Assembly (NCBI GenBank): GCA_015680685.1 | Contig: MNCI01002294.1 | Coordinates: 334,074 to 369,925, forward strand | Source of the DNA: Gnetum montanum | Taxonomy: Eukaryota > Streptophyta > Gnetopsida > Gnetales > Gnetaceae | Direction: 5' to 3' | Length of the DNA: 35,852 nt | Shown: in pieces, positions 22,193-32,765 of the stretch | Numbering within the stretch: position 1 is the first letter of the stretch | Layout of the letters: each line of letters starts with the position of its first letter | Made by a program: the position numbers and the translations under genes | Notes under the pieces: generated by a model | Seen by the model: the letters and a program-made list of their open reading frames with translations, nothing else | Told to the model about the DNA's origin: nothing | Database searches by the model: none

Positions 22193-23332
22193 GCACTAGA
22201 AAATTGTAGTGACTTGAAAATTTGGTCACTGGAAAACTAAAGATCCTAGTGCATCAATTTTGACCCTGGATCCTAAGGGCCTTTGCAATATATATATATA
22301 TAGGATCCAAGGTTCCCTAGATGGTCCAACATATCACCTAGGGACTTGGAAGATGTAAATGAGGTAATAAAATAAAAATGCAATGTAGATCTAAAAAGTA
22401 AATGCAAAAAATGAAAAATAAATCAAACTATGATCTAACTTACACATAAATAGAACTATAAACTTTATTTTAATAAAAATAAAGAGGGTTTAGAGAATGT
22501 GTATAAGATGTACCTAAGAAAGTAGGAGGTTCACTTTGATGAGGGATTGGAGTCTATTGAAACCAGTGACTTTAAATGTCATAGTCAACTCCATGATCCA
22601 GAGGTTCCACAATATCCAATGCTATCATACCTTGCTATAGTCCACACTAGATTTGCAACATTAGTGGTACAATGGGGATAAGATATGTGGGGGGTTTTAG
22701 GCTACTAAAAAGAGCCATGCTGGAAGCGTCAAAGCCCATATTACTCAGTGTTAGTATCAAAGCTCACACAATCTCAAGAGGATGTAACAATGATTGTAAT
22801 GGTTATAACTTCCACACTAGGGATGATTCAAAATATTTGCATTTGAAAGTTCTCAAAAGCTCTTGAATGCAAAAATATGCCTAAATGTGCCAACAAGTGA
22901 AACCTTTCTATGGTGTACAAGTTTTGGTTATATAGATCTCAATGGCCATCAATTTTGCTATATATTTCTACCTAATTGTTGATAGATTTCTACCACATAC
23001 AAGTGTTGCAAGTGTTTAAATCCAACATGGTTTCTATGTATGGTAATATTTTTACCCCCATGAAATCAAAACCATTCCATTTACCAAAATAGTAAATGAG
23101 AATTTCATCCACATTGGCTTCTTCCACCCATGTTGGGCCTTCCAATAGCAACACTGAAGTGCAGGATCAATGCTGGAGTTGCAATGTTGAAATCTTGGGC
23201 CATTCTAGTGCAACATTAGGGGTAAGATGCAATGCTAGGGGGCGGGGGAGGGGGTTAAGAGTTATACCCCACAACAATAGGCAAAGGTGGGGTTGTACGA
23301 TGTGCACAACACCCCCCTGGCGCCACCCACAN

Positions 23333-23363
<31 letters not shown>

Positions 23364-23600
23364 AACAGTTATCTCCAACATAGAAAATGTTATACCCCTT
23401 ACAAAAGCCATCAAAATGCTAGTTTTGGTAGTCCAAAAGACATTTTAACCCTTCCAAGCCCAAATATATGCATAATATGACTTTTTTTCACTTGGGAGTT
23501 GAGGCTTTGATCACTTATGAGGCATTTTTCAGCCCCAAAATCTAAAGTATGTGAAATTGTATCTCTTGGATCACAATCTTCACATTTTACAATGAAGTTT
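22193..23600 (+). repeat. left inverted arm of the foldback element
   Basis: It pairs with 27005-28315. It contains an (AT)n microsatellite (about 22288-22302), an internal palindrome (22307-22349), TGTTGGGCC/AATGCTGGAGTTGC motifs (23120-23180), three G5 runs (23238-23254) and a C29 run with one ambiguous base (23332-23361). Open frames here, including one through the C run (poly-Pro), are not credible genes. Confidence 0.75.
23332..23361 (+). repeat. homopolymer C29 with one unresolved base
   Basis: The window's only N is at 23332 and is followed by 29 C. The right arm has no such run at the matching place. It may be a true slippage-prone tract or an assembly artefact. Confidence 0.9.
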
Positions 23601-23894
23601 TAGACTCAAGTTTCATGGGGTAAGGGTTACAATGTTAAAAAGGATTATAACATGCATTTTTTGTGGTGTTTCAACTAGGATTAGGCTTCTCCATAAGAAC
23701 TATACTGAGATTACTCCCCAAGAAAGCCTTGGAATGGATTTGAAGCCTCAGCCACTACTAAGACTAACCTCCCAGCCACCCATCCACAACATGTTAAATC
23801 TAGTAAACCCTAATGCCAAAATTGAAAATTGGATGCTAACATTATAAGGTATCAAGCACCAAAGAAATCCAACACTCATAACAAAATAAGCTAT

Positions 23895-25335
23895 TTTGGG
23901 TAACTATGTTGGTTAAGAGCCCAAATACACTAGCCAACATAGTTCCATGGGGGATGAGAATTCCCACCACTAGCTAGGCTTTTAATCAACTTAGAAATGG
24001 ACACACCAAGCCCCAAACCCTAGCTAGAGCCTTTAGAATCTTTATAATTCCTTAATAACTATCAAAAAATGTCAAAAATCATTGATTCTAGGGGAACCAC
24101 GCTGGAGGGCACTAGAGCTACATTGGCCAGCATAGTCCCAGTGTAGCTTACTAACATTTGGTTATAAAAAGCCTCAAATAACATTCAAAGTGGCACATTT
24201 TAATCTTCACACCTCCCCAAAGTCTTCAATAATCCTGAAATGTCAAACAATTGAAGAAAAACAAGTCAAACCCTACTCCAACCTTGGAACTACACTAAGC
24301 ATGATTCCAACTACTCTAACTAGCATAGCTAGCATAGTTCCCTTAAATAAATTTTAAAAGTAGGTCATTAAAATGTCAAAGATGCATTATCTTAACCCCA
24401 AAACCCTGTTGGGGCCTTTAGAGTCTACCAAACCCTAGAAATTAAGTCAAAATGGTTAAAATTCATCATCTTTCCCTCATCCATGCTGGGACTACGTTGG
24501 CCAATGTAGTCCAAGGGGGTATGATAATTTCAAAGCTTAAATAACCTGAAAAATTGATAATTTTAAGCCTAAAATTGTAGCCATGAGCATCAATGATCTT
24601 GAGAACCCAAGAACTTAGTCAGTTGATCACCAAAACTCATAAAGAATCAGGATTTAGGTGCAACTACACTAAGGTATGCTAGAGCCATGCTAGCCAGCAT
24701 GGCTCCAGCATAGTTGTGATTCTAGGATGATTTTACTAGCATCACAACACTTAAAATGGTCTAAAAATTAATTAGGGAAGTCTAGAACCTTGAAACTTTG
24801 AAGCTAGCTACAATTCAATCTTATTTTATCCATTAGAAGCTATGTTTTATCAATTCATGCTGAGGCCATCATGAACTACAATGGCCAATGTAGCTCTAGG
24901 TGGATGGTGTCAAAATTTACTTTCAAAAATCTATTTTGGCCTTTGAAGAGTGATTCACAACCCTAATGCCCCTACGCTACCCTAGGAAGCTAATGGAACA
25001 TAGATTTCAACCTTAAGACATCATAAATCCACTTTTTCCAAGGACTACGCTAGAGCCATGCTGGCTAGCATAGTCCCAGTGTAGTTGACTATCCTTGATA
25101 GCATTTGTTACTTCCAAAGGATTAAACCAATGCCAAAGTTGATCAATCTTCACACCTAATCCACTACACTAAAAATACATGCCATCAAAACTCCAAAAAT
25201 GGCCATAACAACTCTTGAATCTCACATTTTGGCAAGAACCATGCTAGGGCTTACCAAAGCTACACTAGCCAGTGGATTCCTAGCATGCCTCCAACGTAGT
25301 TGCAAAAATAAGCTTCATTTTTTCCTTCAAATAAC
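23895..25335 (+). repeat. tandem array of about eight units of about 190 bp with hairpin-like cores
   Basis: A core of the type GGCCAGCATAGTCCCAGTGT recurs at about 23933, 24125, 24319, 24499, 24692, 24883, 25062 and 25267, spacings about 179-205 bp (mean about 190). Each core is flanked by a partly inverted CTACGCTAGAGCCATGCT-type arm. The best, 24675-24712, has two 17-bp arms around a 4-base AGCC loop with one mismatch; 23902-23912 and 23934-23944 form perfect 11-bp arms. Between cores are looser shared phrases such as AAACCCTAG and CACAACCCTAATGCC. No protein is encoded. The array occupies the left half of the loop of the foldback element. Confidence 0.75.
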
Positions 25336-27004
25336 CTTAAAATGACCTTTCCTAGGCTTCTAGACTCCTCCATCAACCCTGTAGCCTTCTACCATGGCTC
25401 ACTAAGACCTAAAACTGGCAAAATGTGATTCTAATTAACCAATACTGATAATTTTTTCCTCCTTGATTAGTTTTACCTTGTTCCATTAACTTTAAACTTA
25501 TTTTAACCTTGTTTCCCATTATTAACCTTGATTGTTAGAACATTTGATATCATGTGGCCTCATTTTCATCATTTTAGCATTATTTGATCATAACTTCACC
25601 AAATGTTTCTATCATTTGGGTATCATTTGACTTTAGTTAACTTGATTTAACATCAGCTAATACCATTTGGCATTAGCATGACCTTGTTTGATCCTTTAGA
25701 AACATCATGAAGGATCCCTTAGTCAAAATTCCCATCTAAGCCATGATGGTAAGGAGAAAATAATTGGGGGCAAGTTCCTTGCCAAAACTTAAGCCTACTC
25801 ATGAAACATTAAAGCCATCACATAGCCCTAATTACATCTAACATTCATATTTTCTTGTAGTGTTGTTTACCATTGTTGATAGGTTGTAATGAATGAGCAA
25901 TGTTGATGACTCTAATGGTCTACAATAAGTGAGCCTATATTCTCTATCTCTCTCTCTTCTTTTTTGGAATGATGAATGAACTACAAAACTTTGTAAATTA
26001 GATGTACATCACATAGATCTCTCCATGCTATAAAAATAGTGACCTATGGTGACCTGGTTTATTAGTTGTCTCATGTGGCCTTATGCATTATCTTATAACA
26101 ACATGTTTGCTTGGTCTTGTTTCATTGTTCTCTTAGAGTTGTGCTTACAGGACAAAGCCTAAAGTCATTACAAGGGTGCAACTAATCATAGAAACTAGTT
26201 ACCATGTGACCTTGGTGCATGATATTTAGTTGGCTTATTCTACTATACCAAGAGTGCTTATTTCACATCAATGTCATTATCCCTTCTTGAGCCCAACCCT
26301 ATAGCCTAATTATAGCCTTCCTTATCTTGAACAACAATGATGACTGATGTTTGACACTTATGCATTATGCCCATGTGACATCTCCTTTGTTGCATGTAAC
26401 ACATCCCACTTGATGGGAAAACCAAAGCAATCCTTACCTTGCTAATGAAACCCAATGAAGATTTCAACTCAAGAAAAAATGGAAAATAAAATTGCCAAGA
26501 AGTTGAAAGGTCAATGAAGACTAAAAGACAAATCAATTACTCCAAACAAACAAAGGGAGGAGCCTAGCAGCTAGAGAAATCTTGAAGTGAAGTGTTGCTT
26601 TCACATAAACATTACCTAGTGGCCAACACTTCAAAAAAAGAAGTACAAAGACCACATCAATTAGCCAAAGTATCACTTCCATACCATTACCATGATGTTA
26701 ATATTTGGAACTCATTGTTAATCCTATGACCACTCCCTTGTGACCAAGTATAGTCTTTAACATCTATCGCCTTACCATAACCTTATTTCATTATCACAAG
26801 TGCTCTTTGGCATGGTTTAATAGCTACTAAATCAAGTGCAGAGAGGAAGCATTGGTGACAGACCTGCAGTGGTGTTTTGTGATCTTTGTCGATGCCTCTC
26901 AAGTCAACCCTCTATACATCAATAAACAGATGCTAATGAAACACCACCAAAAAAATTCATGTTGCAACTTTTTGGAATTGTAAGCTTCACCAATATACTT
27001 AAGG
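25336..27004. other. remainder of the foldback loop, non-coding
   Basis: AT-rich unique-looking sequence. A 76-codon minus-strand frame (26306-26536) with several Cys/His shows no known domain. I see no transposase. Confidence 0.5.
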
Positions 27005-28315
27005 CTACAATGTTATTATAAAATGTAAGGTTTTGTAGTCCATGAGCTACAATCTCACATGAACTTTTTGGGGCTGAAAAATCCCTCAAAAGTTATTATA
27101 GCCTCACTTCCCAAGTGGATAAAGTCATGTCATGTCTATATTTGGACTTGGGAAGGTTGAAAATGCCTTGGGAATTGCCAAATTTTGTGTTTTAATTGGT
27201 TTTATTTTTTTCATAGCCAAAACTATGCTAGAACCACCTACATCCAATGTTGGAGTTATTGGGTTTTCATTTTCCTAGCATTGGCCAATGTAGTTACCAT
27301 AGCTCCCAACGTGGTTCCACAAAGCCAATGTTGGAGTGGTTGGGATTTTTATTATTCTAGTAATGGCCAGTGTGGATGCCACAATGCTAGCATGATTCCA
27401 CAAGGCCAACATAGTTCCAGCAATGCTAGCATAGCTTTCCAAGGCCAATGTAGTTGGGTGAAGCTAGTGTAGTCTACAAAAGTCCATTTACCATTTATGG
27501 TATCCAGCATAGTTTTGATGGCCTGGGTGCATCAAAACTTACAAGAAGTGGACAATTATGTTGGAAATGATGCCTACCACACCTACAAATTACATCAATC
27601 TCTCAGTAATCATGGAGAAAATCTCCAACAAAAAAATAGCAACTGTATGATCCATAAAAGCAAATTTTAAATACATTGAATAGGGGGTTATTTTTTGGCA
27701 TTATTAAATTCTACAACTTGGGAAACCTTAAGTACTTGAGACCTTTTGGAATTTTGTGAGACTTCTGGAATAAACTGGCAACTACGTAAGCATTAAAGAC
27801 TCTTAGCATAGTACCATTGCAATAAAAATTCAAGCACATTTCTTTACCCCCTGGTAACCAATGTTGCAAATCCAAGCTAAGAACCACTAAAGAGTTTTAC
27901 CAGTTGAAACTAGGAAGTGTCTAGATTATGGGACTAACTACAAAATAGAACTTACCAACTTCAATAGGCTTCAAGATTCATCCATGCAATTCCTTATGCA
28001 TTTGGGCACACAATTTGTACACTATTGAACTTTATACTTTGAATATTCTATTATTTTAAGGAAGTTTATAATTCATTCATTGTGCAAGCTTATTTTAAGG
28101 ATAATTTCTATGCATTTTCTTAGATTAGATCTGTATTATCATTTAAATTATTTACCCTATTTACATTTCCAAGGTCCCCAGATGATCGACAAGATCGTCT
28201 AGGGCACCTTGGATCCTCTTTCTCGAAGGCCCTTGGGATCTAGGATTAAACTGTTCCACTTAAAATTTTTCATTTTCTAGAAATTGAATTTTTTAGGTAT
28301 TACAAAATACCTATT
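27005..28315 (-). repeat. right inverted arm of the foldback element
   Basis: Inverted partner of 22193-23600. It contains two tandem copies of an 81-bp unit (starting CCAATGTTGGAG at 27244 and 27325), further GGCCAATGTAG-type cores to about 27480, and a strong palindrome (28169-28212). A 95-codon plus frame (27185-27472) is made of these repeats and is not a gene. Confidence 0.75.
28169..28212. repeat. palindrome near the right tip of the foldback element
   Basis: Arms of 19 and 20 bp (28169-28187 and 28193-28212) beginning and ending CCAAGGT/ACCTTGG, with a 5-base GACAA loop; one gap and two mismatches. A weaker version is kept at the matching place in the left arm (22307-22349). Confidence 0.8.
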
Positions 28316-28719
28316 TTTTAATTGGTTGGAAATGGAATTGTAATTCACTCTACTCAAAGCTAATGCATGATTCTTCTAATGGTTTGGTTCCTAATTGGCT
28401 TCATGGTTTGAGTGTTCATTTGCTTTGCTAAAGAATCTTCTTTCCTATAGGATTATATCATTGTTGTAATTGCTAATTTAGGATTCATCCTTCTTATTAT
28501 ATAAATTACCAAAATTTGCCTAGAAAAACATTCATGAACTTTATTATATTCATTCATGTTAACATATTTTTTTGTTTATCTGCTTTAGGCATCCAATCTT
28601 TTTAATCATAAAACTTTATATTCTAGACTATACTAAGGTTAATATTTAAGTTATAAACAAATGTTAATGTAAAAATGTATACTTGGAAGGGTAATTTTGT
28701 TAGTTTCTTATACACAAAC
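28316..28719 (-). other. decayed sequence downstream of the split integrase
   Basis: Minus strand continues from the integrase half at 28720-28995. A PFSLCIRN-like piece near 28720 resembles a post-core integrase segment, but nothing further is readable. Confidence 0.35.
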
Positions 28720-28995
28720 TAAATGGGTCAATAACCTATGGGAAGTTTTCATGTGAATCGATAAATCTATAAGGCATCATTTAACTTCATCTCTAATCTT
28801 TCAGATACTTGCTAATTATCTTATCTATAATATATATAAATTTTTTATTTGTGGTCTCAACTTGATAATTTTTTTAAAGAATCATAAGGTGTTGTAGATT
28901 TATGCCCAACTATAAGACATTGCATCAATTTCTTAAAGATAGACCATATAAAATAGGTACCATTGTTTGAAATAAGTATCCTAGGCATGTCAAAC
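28720..28995 (-). pseudogene. split integrase, C-terminal half of the core (element C)
   Basis: The minus strand reads DMPRILISNNGTYF, then KKLM, HKSTTPYDS and, after stops and a frame change, KLNDAL (28764-28784). These are the second-Asp block, the pre-Glu block and the post-core segment of a gypsy integrase. The second catalytic Asp of SDNG is Asn here (SNNG), and the usual HPQTNGxxE block is lost. The N-terminal half is at 34326-34640. The break falls exactly at the target duplication CAAAC of the LARD insertion, and the reading frame is continuous once the insert and one duplication copy are disregarded. Confidence 0.8.
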
Positions 28996-29570
28996 CATGA
29001 CATCCCATTCCTAGATATCATGGAAAACATCAAATATATATTATATTAGACATTATGCGTAAGAAGATAACATAGCAAATGTCAAATATATGTAACATTT
29101 GATATTATGTGTAAAGAAAATAATAGGGAAAATGTTGAAGGAAAAAGAAAAGAATGTTTTATTGATATAAAAAATGTATCTCAATTATGCTCTGGGCGTT
29201 TCTTAGGATTATCTTCCTTCCTTCATCATCTATCCCTTAGTTTCAATCTAGCACTGCCACCATGATTAGGCCTCTCACCAGCAAGAAGGGATGGCTAGCC
29301 CTCTTCCTATCTCGCTTCACCGAGCACTTGTTACTTACCTTTACCAGCTCTGCAACTCCATGCTGATATGACCTCCAATACCTAGATATAAATACCCTAG
29401 GTAAAATCCCCAAATGTCACCTTAAGAAACATGTTCGTTATTACAACACATGTTTTTTATCTTAATTATAACTTGCCCCTTCAAGTCTTGTTATGATAAT
29501 TACATTAGTAGTTATGTAGAGACATCATCTTCGTTATGCAGTGACATCATTTGAAAATAAAGGCATTACA
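28996..29570 (-). repeat. 3' LTR of the LARD-like element
   Basis: Minus strand starts TGTAATGCC next to the polypurine tract and ends GGGATGTCATG at the target duplication. AATAAA on the minus strand (plus 29158-29163) is conserved with the other copies. Two about 55-bp direct repeats lie at about 29030-29140. Confidence 0.9.
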
Positions 29571-29590
29571 ATCTACCTCCCTTAGATTTC
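29571..29590 (-). promoter_or_regulatory. polypurine tract of the LARD-like element
   Basis: Minus strand GAAATCTAAGGGAGGTAGAT adjoins the LTR start TGTAATGCC. It fixes this LTR as the 3' one. Confidence 0.75.
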
Positions 29591-30438
29591 ATTCATCCTC
29601 AAAGGAGTCCAAGTTCATGATCTTTTTCTAACTCAAATGCTCCTTTTATGCTCCTATGCTGCAATAATTTTATTTTTCCTTTGGACTTTAAGTTGTATAT
29701 CCTAATGTTATCTTGCTTATTTTGCAAACAAAATATATGTGAGAAGAATATATGAGAATTTAAATATTATTTTATTAATACTTACCTCATTCCCTAAAAT
29801 AATGATAGGAGGTAAACTAAAGACCTACCAATCACCAATCACAAGTCCTAACTAGGATCACACAAAGTGAAACTCATATCTAGTTACCCAATTGAAGGTG
29901 GGGCAAATGTTTATTTTCAACTTATATCACCTTAGATATTTTATTTACCTAATTAAAATATAAGTTAAAAATGAATAAACTAATAAGATTATAAATAAAA
30001 GTAAGGTTAAGCTACTTCCTAATCTCAATCAATCTTTCTGATCAATGAAAGTAGTTGTAGTTCTACCATAAGTGGTATATGATCAAAAGGTCTTTTTCAA
30101 GATGGAAGGGCTTGATCTTGCTTCTTTTCAACTCCTTCTTTAGAATTTAACTCTAGCAACTTGGTAACTTGGAAGAATTGAACATCATAGCAACTATAGT
30201 CTAGAGTCTTAATGAAAAATGTTGCTATCCATCTTCGTTAGTCATGACAATATAATTAGCAAACTATTATTCTTGATAAATTCTATCCAACACCATCTAT
30301 TATTTAATTTTAGAATTCAACTTATCTATTGAAGATTCAAAGTAAGCAAAATATGTACTTACCAATGGAATTACATGTTGAATGGATAGAAACATCTTTT
30401 TCAAATCATATTCCTCTTCCAAAGATTCATTTTACGCA
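29591..30438. other. LARD interior, non-coding
   Basis: AT-rich, with no domain and no repeat that I could match elsewhere in the window. Confidence 0.5.
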
Positions 30439-30726
30439 TCCATATTTTAAGAACTACGAAACACAACTTTTATCTTTTGCATTAGAGTCTTCATAGATGA
30501 TGAATGGGATTGGATTGATATTAGTGTGGCTTAGAAATAACATATTCTTCAAGCTTTCCTCTACTTGCTTAATCGAGTATTATCCATATTTTAAGAACTA
30601 CTAAACACAACTTTTATATTTTGCATTAGAGTCTTGATAGATGATGAATGGGATTGGATTGATATTAGTGTGGCCTAGAAATAACATATTCTTCAAGCTT
30701 TCTTCTACTTGCTTAATCAAGTATGC
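30439..30726 (+). repeat. 144-bp tandem duplication
   Basis: 30439-30582 and 30583-30726 are two adjacent copies starting TCCATATTTTAAGAACTAC, with only about six substitutions. They are more alike than the two LTRs of the same element, so the duplication is younger than the insertion. Confidence 0.9.
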
Positions 30727-32190
30727 CACTTGACAAAGTATAACATTTGGGCATGTTGATTTGATAATTAAATGTTTATTAACCACACATACATATCTTT
30801 TTGACTACATTTTGACTATCCTGCAAAGGTTATGTAACTTCTTTAGAATCTTGATTATTCTTTCTTTTTCATGAATTATAGTTCTAGAATTTCAAAGATC
30901 ATATATTCTAAGTTCCACTTAAATCTGTATACCAATTCAAACTTGGCTTGTTTACAAAAGATCACATAACCATCCATGTTGTGATTTCTGCAATATGCTA
31001 ATTTGTATGGCTTTAAAAAAAGCTTTCACAAAAAATACTTTTTTGCTTATAAATACCTGTGTATCTCGTCTATTCCAAGTTCAATTAAAATTGATATAGG
31101 AATTTCCATGGCAAGACTTCTTGTAGGTACAAGACATTAGCATCCAAATCTTGTAACTTTGCTAAGATATATGGGCATTAATACTCATGTTAGTCCAAGA
31201 CCCATGATGGACATAGCGAATGTTGTCTTTCATTGGCTAGGGTTCTTGCAAGCACATTGTATATTGCAACTTTCATTCTTATTCTTGGATTCTCTCCTAG
31301 GTCATTTCTCTTCATGGGTATCATACACCTTTCCAGTACAAGATTATGATTTTCCATGATGTTTATATTGTATGATTTTCTTATAGGTTGAATAGGTATA
31401 CATCTTTATGATCATTTCGATTCATAACCTAATGGTCTAACTCACTAATTAATTCATTAGATTGATAGCAATTAATTACATTACCTAGACTTCTAACAAC
31501 CTTTCTACTTCCCATAAAGACACTGACTCTGATAGTGTAACTAATGATACACTAGGGATTAGTAAGCTAAAGCTATATATCATCATAGGCTAAGCATTTA
31601 ATATTAAGATCCAAGATTGTCCAAGAGGTTAAATTTATTACTCCAAACAATTAAATTATTAGGCATGGTTAGTTATATAAGTTATGGTTTCTTAAGATAC
31701 AGTTTAAGATATCATTAAATTATCAAGTACCCAAATGATAAATTTGACCTCACCATTGAGTTCAAAAGGATGAAAAATATCAAGTATGACTATCCATATG
31801 TTAGAAATGGACATCATATGTCCAAGTTATGCTAAAATGAGTTTTTGAGGGTCTTAAGGCATCCTATTGGGCAACAAGTGAAAACTAATTTTTGAAGATC
31901 AATGGCATAGATCTAACTTCACAATTGCATCCACAAGGTTAAAATTTGTAGGAAACAACCCTTTGTTCACTAAAAAAGATTTCTAGAATCAAAAGTTATG
32001 GCTTTTGAATTGGAAAATGAGACTTTCTAAGACGTCATCCATCCCAATACTACTCCTCAATGAGCACGTTTAATGACAAAATTTTTATTGTAATTTCTAC
32101 CAATATGCAAAATTACCTTTTTGAATAATTTTTCCATGTTTTTAAATTACCATCCTTTTTTAACGTGTTTTGAAATTTTCATTAGTTCAA
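30727..32190. other. LARD interior, non-coding
   Basis: No domain found. A 61-codon minus frame (30786-30601) overlaps the second copy of the 144-bp duplication and resembles nothing I know. Confidence 0.5.
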
Positions 32191-32530
32191 GGAAAATTTA
32201 AATTTTCCTATCAGGCTGATGGCACCGGTGGATACGAATGGAAACTAGGGAGGCGAGAATAATGGTGTTAGTGGACACTGTACTGGCAAGCAGCGACGAC
32301 ACCAGTAGTCTCCGTCGACAAGTGCGAAGGCGAAGAATGACGGCGTCAGCGGATACCATAGTGATAGGCAAGTGGGCAGCTGAAGATGAGGTCTCCGGAA
32401 ACATGATGAAAAATGCGGAGAAAGGCACTGGACAATAGAAAACAAGGATTTTTATACATAGCCAATGGTACCGGGCGTAGCGGCCATGGTAGCTACGGTG
32501 CGTGACCCTGTAAGGGGCTGTGCGATGTCC
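32191..32530. other. GC-rich, CpG-containing island within the LARD
   Basis: Composition changes abruptly from AT-rich to about half GC, with CpG dinucleotides (for example GTCGACAAGTGCG, ACCGGGCGTAGCGGCC) that are rare elsewhere here. Open frames exist on both strands (32198-32428 minus, 32238-32438 plus) but I recognise no domain. It may be a captured gene fragment or part of another transposable element. Confidence 0.5.
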
Positions 32531-32765
32531 TTAGCCAAAGGAGGTTTACGACATGGAGCAATTTAAGGCAAGGTTGTGGGCTTGATTCTCATCCCCAAAT
32601 TTTAATATTGTGTGGTTGTTTTTTTTTTTTTTTTTCTTAAATGTATTACAATTTTATTCCACCTACTCTAGCGATTGATGCAATGGTTCAACAGATGACA
32701 AGGTAAGGATAGGTTGGGTGAGGGGAGATTTTTGGTTTGATTCCTGATCCTGAAATTTTAACTTT
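32531..32765 (+). repeat. two related SINE-like / tRNA-like segments
   Basis: Two segments each carry a B-box-like sequence (GGGCTTGATTCTC at 32578-32590; GGTTTGATTCCT at 32734-32745) about 45-70 bp after an A-box-like TAGC stretch (32532 and 32670), then an A/T-rich tail (T17 at 32619-32635 for the first). This is the layout of tRNA-derived SINEs with pol III promoters. Matches to box consensus are loose, and no target duplications were found. Confidence 0.3.

Larger units (their letters stand above)
22193..28315. mobile_element. large foldback element with 1.3-1.4 kb inverted arms
   Basis: 22193-23600 and 27005-28315 are inverted copies of each other. Anchor matches: CCTGGATCCTAAGGGCC (22265) with CCTAGATCCCAAGGGCC (reverse, about 28245); GATTTGCAACATT (22649) with its reverse partner near 27870; TTTTTCAGCCCCAAAA (about 23526) with its reverse partner near 27080. 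Homology fades outside these limits. The left tip reads CACTAGAAAATTGTAG, reminiscent of CACTA transposon ends; the right tip is too decayed to confirm. No transposase ORF or clear target duplication was found, so it is probably non-autonomous. Alternatives: a MULE-related foldback element, or two inverted copies of one unknown repeat. Confidence 0.75.

Noticed and set aside
22193-22240. Firm assignment to the CACTA superfamily
   Set aside because: Only the left tip resembles CACTA; the right tip is decayed, no 3-bp target duplication is seen, and there is no transposase.
23096-23383. 95-codon plus frame ending in a run of Pro
   Set aside because: The Pro run is only the C29 tract, it crosses the N, and the rest is foldback-arm repeat. 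No coding signal.
26306-26536. Cys/His-containing minus frame as a zinc finger
   Set aside because: Cys and His spacing fits no zinc-finger class I know, and it lies in non-coding loop sequence.
27185-27472. 95-codon plus frame with repeated QCWS-type residues
   Set aside because: The repetition comes from the DNA repeat of the foldback arm; no domain, and the frame is not kept in the left arm.
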